From Coleophoma eucalyptorum (Eukaryota > Ascomycota > Leotiomycetes > Helotiales > Dermateaceae): DNA of 64,000 nucleotides. Positions 58,611 to 64,000 of the stretch are shown in pieces. The notes beneath the pieces were generated by a model. That model made no database searches. It was not told the DNA's origin and saw only the letters and a program-made list of their open reading frames with translations. The stretch is from NCBI GenBank assembly GCA_026120035.1, contig JALRME010000065.1, positions 1 through 64,000 of the forward strand, read 5' to 3'. Position 1 is the stretch's first letter. Each line of letters starts with the position of its first letter. A program made the translations under genes and the position numbers.

Positions 58611-60750
58611 ATGCTGCTTAAAACCCGTCGCTATATGAGCAAACGAGACAGGCCATGCGACTTTTGCCGCTCTCGGAAATCAGCGTGCCATATCGAGGGA
58701 GGTCTTCCTTGCCGACTTTGTGCAGCTCGGGGGAGGCATTGTACCTTTGATAAGGCTCCTCCACCACGAAAGAGGCTCCGTCAAGCCAGGCGAAGCGAGG
58801 ATATATCATCTCAAAGCTCGGCTTCGGTAGAATTAAACAGCAATGGTAATGGCTTTCTTGAGGCATCAGAGACGGGCCAAGAGCTAGAACCCTTAGGACC
58901 AAGCTTTGATAATCCGTCGCTACAATTTCCCTTCATGGACTCACCTGCCCAAGAAACCTTGGGCAACTCCTTTCCTAAAACATTCGGTTCGCATCCCTGG
59001 GAAGACTTCCCCCAGTACAACATCCCCAATGACTTCACTCTACAGTCATGGGACATTGGTTTGCCGCCCAGGGTAAACAACCCCAGCTTTCTGACGGACA
59101 ATCCTCCAATCATTACTTCCCAGTCGGATCCAGGCATACCTGAGAATGTGCTTGATGTTGAAGATGAGGCCACGGCCCTGTTTGTAGGCTTCACTGGAGA
59201 CTTAGAACCACATCTCAGTCAGCGCTATCGGTTTGATAGCCAGAACAAATGTCACATTCGAAAGATCACACACTTGAGCCTGGCTAAGAATCCCGATGTT
59301 ACCCAGTTCATTCTTATAGAATCATCTTTATATGCAGACTGTCGACAAGAAGCGGGTCATGCAGAAATCCCCACCGACCGCCTACGAGCAGAATTGGAAA
59401 CTCTGATTTCTGTGGACGTTGGAAGACGGCTGATTGAACTTTATCGTCACTACATCGCACCTCAATATCCTATCTTGTCTGCATCGCTCCCGCTAGATCC
59501 AACTTTATCATCTCCTACTCTGCTAGCGGCTGTATATGCCATTGTACAGCCTTTTGTAAGATTTGATGGGTACCTGGCCATCGAATTTGTCTACGAAGTG
59601 CCGCGTTATGCGGAGTTATCGCAACTTGCTTATAGAGGACTTCAGCCACAACTTCACTCGCCATCACTTTCGACCGTTCAGACATTGCTGTTGCTGCTAG
59701 TAAGACCTTCGACAAACACGTCCGTCTCCGAGAGTCCAATGAAATGGACTCTGCTTTGCACTCTTGTAGCCGCCGCCCATGCGCTGGGATTACACAACGA
59801 TTGCAAATTGTGGAACATACCTGCTTGGCAGGTTGCCCAGAGGCGTAGGATATCATTTCTTATTTATACTACTGACAAATGGCTGGCGTGTAGCCTGGGA
59901 CGTCCTCCTCTCCTCAATTCCGACAATTGGCTAGTGACAGGCTTAGCTCCAGAAGATGAGCTCCAGGCCGAACTTGCTCCCAGTCTATGGTCATCTCTCT
60001 TAACATATTCAGAGCTGTGCTCTATAATTGAAAAGATGCTACGTGATTTATTGTAAGTATCTAACCAAACGTGATGTCGTTGTGAAGGACTAATGGACCA
60101 GTTCATTGCGCAATGTAATGGAACAGGAGGATAACTACCAGAAAACATTACAAGCGGCGAAACCGTTATTAGCAGACCTATCCTCTTGGCACGAACGATT
60201 CAACCAGACTAAGGATGATGCCGAGGACAGAGATGATGTCCCGGTTTCATGTTCAAATATTTGCAGGCTGGGATATCACTTCATCAAGATCAACATCTTT
60301 AGAGCGATCATGCACCCCTTCCTGAGACAGCAAACTCACAACCCACTTTCATTGGATGCAGCCGAAGCAAAAGATCAGGCCCGCACTCGTGCTCAGTTAT
60401 GTTCTCAGAGTGCATACGAGTTCGTCCGCAGCTTGAACCAAGATCATGTTCATACATTTTGGCCTCAGTGGGCTGGATCAGTCTATTCTGCTGTGAGCCT
60501 TTTCATACTTCTAATGTTCATAACGTCGGAAAATTCCGAAGAAGCTCTTTGCTGGATTCAGGATTTGCAGAAATTGAGAAAGGAGTTGAGGATTAAGGCG
60601 AGCTTACATACATTTCTTCGGTTGGGCCAGCTTCGAATCGACTCTGTATTTTGGAAAGACCTGAAGCAACTCGTGGATCTTGAGCCACAAGTCCGGAAAG
60701 CTTTTGATGAAGCTTGCCACACTGAGACTTCATGGTTTACACCAAGCTAA
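58611..60750 (+). CDS. Zn(II)2Cys6 transcription factor (Dal81/TamA-like cluster)
   Basis: Regulator of 696 residues from exons 58611-60052 and 60102-60750. The zinc cluster CDFCRSRKSAC, then CRLCAARGRHC, has the long middle spacer (HIEGGLP) typical of the Dal81/TamA/UgaB type, which takes part in nitrogen-source regulation. A basic patch (PPPRKRLRQARR) follows. The fungal_trans domain is recognisable around WTLLCTLVAAAHALGLHNDC and WQVAQRRRISFLIYTTDKWLACSLGRPP. Start: ATG at 58611; a second ATG lies nine codons on (MSKRDRPC). The link to nitrogen use is inferred from the cluster type only. It diverges from the regulator at 54748-57091. Confidence 0.9.
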
Positions 60751-60985
60751 AAGTAGGCAATTTTGTATCAAATATATTTTAGCCTAGCACAGGTATTGTT
60801 AAATTAGCTAGTAAGACAGTTTGAACAGAGGATTTCGAATATATATCTGTTGTATCGATGTGGTAATTGTTTCCCAGTTTATCCTAAATATTTTTATCCT
60901 AAAGCCAATCAATACACTTATCCATACCTTGTAATCCCAACATCCCAAGACGCATATTGGCGAGTTGTGGTGCACACTTTAACAT

Positions 60986-62387
60986 TTAAAGCTCATCGTG
61001 GTGCAGCAGAGTATTTTTGGCATCTCGAACTGAGATAGGGTAGAACATATCATCCAAGCCTCCCCATTCCGCTGGAAGGTCTTTTCGAAGACCCCAGACC
61101 TCCGCCGAAGGAAGTAAATGGGTGCTTTGGGCTTTGACAGCATCAACCTCGTCCATGACCCGGAGCAGGTTTCTTCCCATGAGGTCTTTCACTTCATCCT
61201 CGGTCCAACCGCGTGCGAAGAACTCGGCAATCTAGTTTCTATCAGAATTTCTTAGCACAATTTTGGGGTGGAACTCACAAGGTTTGGGTATTGACTAGCG
61301 TCATCGAGGCCCTTTACGGAATGTGGCATCCCATCAAAATCCGAGCCAATACCGACGTGTTTTTTCCCAGTTATGGAGGCAATATGTTCGATATGGTCTG
61401 CAACAGTCGAAACATTTGCAGTCTCATAAGGGCCGAGGAACGCAGGATAAAAGATGGAATGAACTAAGCCCTTGTTCTTACCTAGTCCATCTCCAATCAT
61501 GTGAAGTATGTCGTCGGGTATATTTCGCTGATGGTCCCATACAGCCCTCGATCCTGAATGAGTCCAGACGACTGGAGCCGTGGATAGTTCTATAACCTGT
61601 ATGGATGTGTTGTCGGACGTATGGGATAGGTCAATCATAACTCCAAGTCGGTTCAATTCGCGAACAAGATCTCTGCCGAGATCCGTCAAGCCATTTCCCG
61701 GATGAACTGGTGGAGCATTTGCTTCGAAGCCTGCACCATTTGCTGAAGCAAATGCACTGTGACACATGTGCGTCAGCGTAATGTATCGCACACCCATCTG
61801 CGCGAAGATTCTCATGGCTCCCAATGAATTTCCAAGTAAGTGGGTTCCTTCCATTCCAATCAAAGAAGCAATCTTGCCATTCTCAAAGGCCCTGAGAACA
61901 TCCGTAGAGCTGTGGGCATATTCAAGGTGATCCGGGTGTTGCTTAATGAGATTTTGAATGAGATCGAGCATCTCGAGAGAGTCTCTTAAGGCATTGGTTG
62001 GATTATTGAAGTCTTCCCCAGGATCTTCACCTCCGAGCCCATAACAAGGTGCCCAGACGGTCCAGAATGCACCACCTAGACGGCCTTTTCGCATCCTTGG
62101 AATATCTATATGGCCAGGAAGATGATGTGCTAGCTGAGGAATGATTTCTAATGGTCGACGGCCTTTGAAATATTAGATGTGCTTTTGAACAAGTATCAGA
62201 ACTCCAACTAACCCAGCGATCGAATGATTTGGGGAAGGTCAACATGTGTGTCAATCAGTGGTGATTTTTCCATAATTTCAAGAGCTTGTTTATAGAATGG
62301 ATCCTGTCCGCCCAAGGGATCCTGTTGACCCATCGTCGATCGTAGAAGCCATGGTAGCACAAACAAAGAAGTCAGTGTGAGCCGCAT
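60986..62387 (-). CDS. Membrane-type dipeptidase (peptidase M19) with C-terminal HDEL
   Basis: Zinc dipeptidase of 434 residues. Exons: 62387-62213, 62162-61279 and 61231-60986. An N-terminal signal peptide (MRLTLTSLFVLPWLLRSTMG) leads into IDTHVDL (metal His-x-Asp). Further metal or active-site motifs are GMEGTHLLG (bridging Glu), LTHMCHSAF, MIDLSHTSD (metal His), VVWTHSGSRAV (metal His) and IGSDFDGM (Asp). The last residues are HHDEL, the yeast and fungal ER-retention signal, so the enzyme probably works in the ER lumen rather than being secreted or GPI-anchored. M19 enzymes also occur in epidithiodioxopiperazine clusters, but no such synthetase is in this window. Confidence 0.92.
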
Positions 62388-63653
62388 TTTCTTATTTTGC
62401 ACAATAGAAAGGCTTCTTTGGTCTGATTTTGAGGGTTTTCGATGGCAGATTCAGTCGAATCTATAGCGCTCCACCTTGGTATTTGGCCTTGGAGCTATGC
62501 CGTACATGCAGGATCTGGTCCTGGCATTAGGCCGACCCTACGTCAGAATGCCGACGCCAGCTCGGAAGGCCGAGAACTTTTCTTATCTGTACCATAGGCT
62601 CTTGTATTACAGTTGACTATCGAATGCCGATGTATTCTTATGATACGGGGCAAGTCCTTACCCCCAATTTAGCATACCTGTGGGAACTCAAAAAGGAGGT
62701 GCTGAAATTCTCATTTCAGATCAAATGGGATATGAAGATGAGGTCTTTTTTAGATATTGAAGTGGAAGGTGAATCGGAAAGTATCAAGATATTAAAATCC
62801 AAAGCCTACAGCATCCCGGTTTTCAAAACGCTGAGCTCCAGATCCAAGCAAACAACATCGATATTTACTCACACACTCACCTACTGGGTGCCAAATTCTC
62901 GTAGTCTAACATACACACCTCAATCCCATCACTCAAATAGTCCATAAGCTCGGGTGGTTTCTTCATTGCGTCATGAAGAGAATGCAAAAACGGCCGTTGA
63001 CGATAAGAGGCTACAACAGCTGATTTCGGCATTCGTTATGATTGGTTAGAGATAGTGTGTACGCCGCGCCGGGTTCAGTGAACTTTTGCCGAAGCAGAAC
63101 ATACAAAATAATTTAGCATGTCTATTTCTGTTGGTATACATACATTGCAAGTCCTTTGGATCAGACATGCCTAGTGGCGCAATATATGGAGGCAGTCGCG
63201 ACGTAAAATCTTGATGAGAATAAACCTAGATTTGATATTCAATCCGGCATCAATAGCTGCATGGTCGATCGGTCTATTGTCGCTTCAGCATGAGCAGAGG
63301 GTTCGGCAATATATAGTAGTTAGAAAGGGAAAGTGAAGACAATCTTCATTCGCCTAGCTGCTAGGTAATATATTTCTTTGCCTAAATAAGAATAAGTGAG
63401 AGCCAGACTTCATGTCCAGAAATCTTTATCAACAAGTCATGCATAGCACAGTAGCTTCATTAACATCAGAAAGTCAAGAGAGCTAATAATGTCACAGATC
63501 ATATCAAGCTTGTTTCAGCATACAATATAACCATCGCGTACATAGATAGTAAGTTGTTACATCGGAGATGATATTAAAGAAAATGAGTAAAAAACAAGTG
63601 AGCCGTATTAGAAAAGAATTAAAGAAAATAAAATCGCCCGGATTATTTTCAAA
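62388..63653. other. Intergenic, no supportable gene
   Basis: An open frame at 62624-62947 has no motif. The rest is AT-rich spacer upstream of the dipeptidase. Confidence 0.45.
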
Positions 63654-64000
63654 TTATATTCCGGAGCCACTTGAAACAAATTCGATTGGAGTGCAGCCAG
63701 TGACATTTCCACCAGCAACAGTATACTCCAAATTACCCGAAGTCAACGCTGCAATGCCAACATCAAAGTCATTTACCAGGAAGACTTTGCCTGGCTGGTT
63801 CTGCAGTGAACAGAAGACAGTAAAGAACACGTCACCAGAAGTGTCCACAGCCACGAATACACCCGGTGTGCTTGAAAATCCATCATCATTCACCGGTGCC
63901 AAAGTAATAAAGTCAGCCGTGACGGGGATTCTGCTATAATTGTTCATTCGGAACCTCGATACGCCATATTGGCCCATTACATCTGGGTAGTAAAACAGTG
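63654..64000 (-). CDS. C-terminal part of an unknown, beta-rich protein (cut by window edge)
   Basis: The minus-strand frame is open to the right edge and ends at 63654. It reads YYPDVMGQYGVSRFRMNNY, TADFITLAPVNDDGF, GVFVAVDTSGDVFFTVFC, VFLVNDFDVGIAAL and YTVAGGNVTGCTPIEF. Two Cys and alternating hydrophobic residues suggest an extracellular beta-sandwich or sugar-oxidase-like tail. I do not recognise the family. A plus-strand frame over the same DNA looks like a shadow. Confidence 0.5.
   Translation of the reverse strand, partial: LFYYPDVMGQYGVSRFRMNNYSRIPVTADFITLAPVNDDGFSSTPGVFVAVDTSGDVFFTVFCSLQNQPGKVFLVNDFDVGIAALTSGNLEYTVAGGNVTGCTPIEFVSSGSGI

Noticed and set aside
60986..62387. Dipeptidase as a marker of an epidithiodioxopiperazine (gliotoxin-type) cluster
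   Set aside because: No NRPS, GST, or thiol oxidase gene in the window; the HDEL tail points elsewhere.
62624..62947. 107-codon frame upstream of the dipeptidase
   Set aside because: No motif or splice support; low-complexity Ser/Thr end.
63568..63939. 123-codon plus-strand frame at the right edge
   Set aside because: Overlaps a minus-strand frame that is open to the edge and looks more like a real protein; Lys-rich start is from A-rich DNA.

Overview
The window comes from a filamentous ascomycete (Pezizomycotina). The genes carry short introns (43 to 135 nt, most about 50) with GT-AG borders. Families include Zn(II)2Cys6 regulators, a PTH11-type rhodopsin-fold receptor, a NACHT-WD40 NLR and a sedolisin. 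A Ty1/copia element carries the CpA-to-TpA mutations left by repeat-induced point mutation (RIP). A leotiomycete is possible but cannot be proven from this sequence. Gene models were built by hand from splice sites and reading-frame continuity; every intact multi-exon model sums to whole codons.

Layout. 0-2.8 kb: a tRNA-Glu(CUC) with an intron and a solo LTR. 2.8-6.7 kb: a Ctr copper transporter divergent from a ferric/cupric reductase, a metal-uptake pair sharing a promoter with TTGCTCA motifs. 6.9-11.1 kb: an S10 serine carboxypeptidase and an HpcH/HpaI-type aldolase. 11.7-14.1 kb: a membrane-protein gene with four in-frame CA-to-TA type stops. 15.5-17.8 kb: a divergent RidA imine deaminase and D-amino-acid oxidase. 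18.2-23.3 kb: a large NLR with a membrane anchor, a SesB-like alpha/beta hydrolase, NACHT and eleven exact 126-bp WD40 repeats. 24.1-31.7 kb: a secreted sedolisin, an SGNH hydrolase and a rhodopsin-fold receptor. 32.4-41.2 kb: a DAL5-type permease pseudogene whose intron holds a 6.3-kb copia element and whose 3' exon holds an LTR fragment. 42.9-44.5 kb: an FAD amine-oxidase-like enzyme. 44.5-48.8 kb: a gene-poor stretch with decayed repeats and a transporter tail. 48.9-62.4 kb: cytochrome c peroxidase, an NmrA-type reductase, an SDR, two divergent Zn2Cys6 regulators and an M19 dipeptidase ending in HDEL. At the right edge is the C-terminus of an unknown protein.

How parts fit together. Reductase plus Ctr transporter is the standard high-affinity copper route, because Ctr takes up Cu(I). 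RidA hydrolyses the imino acids that D-amino-acid oxidase makes. The NLR is the strongest candidate for an interesting system: its WD40 repeats vary only at the positions that vary in Podospora HET-E/HET-D type allorecognition receptors. Secreted peptidases (S10, S53) and the ER-targeted dipeptidase are scattered, so no single pathway cluster is claimed.
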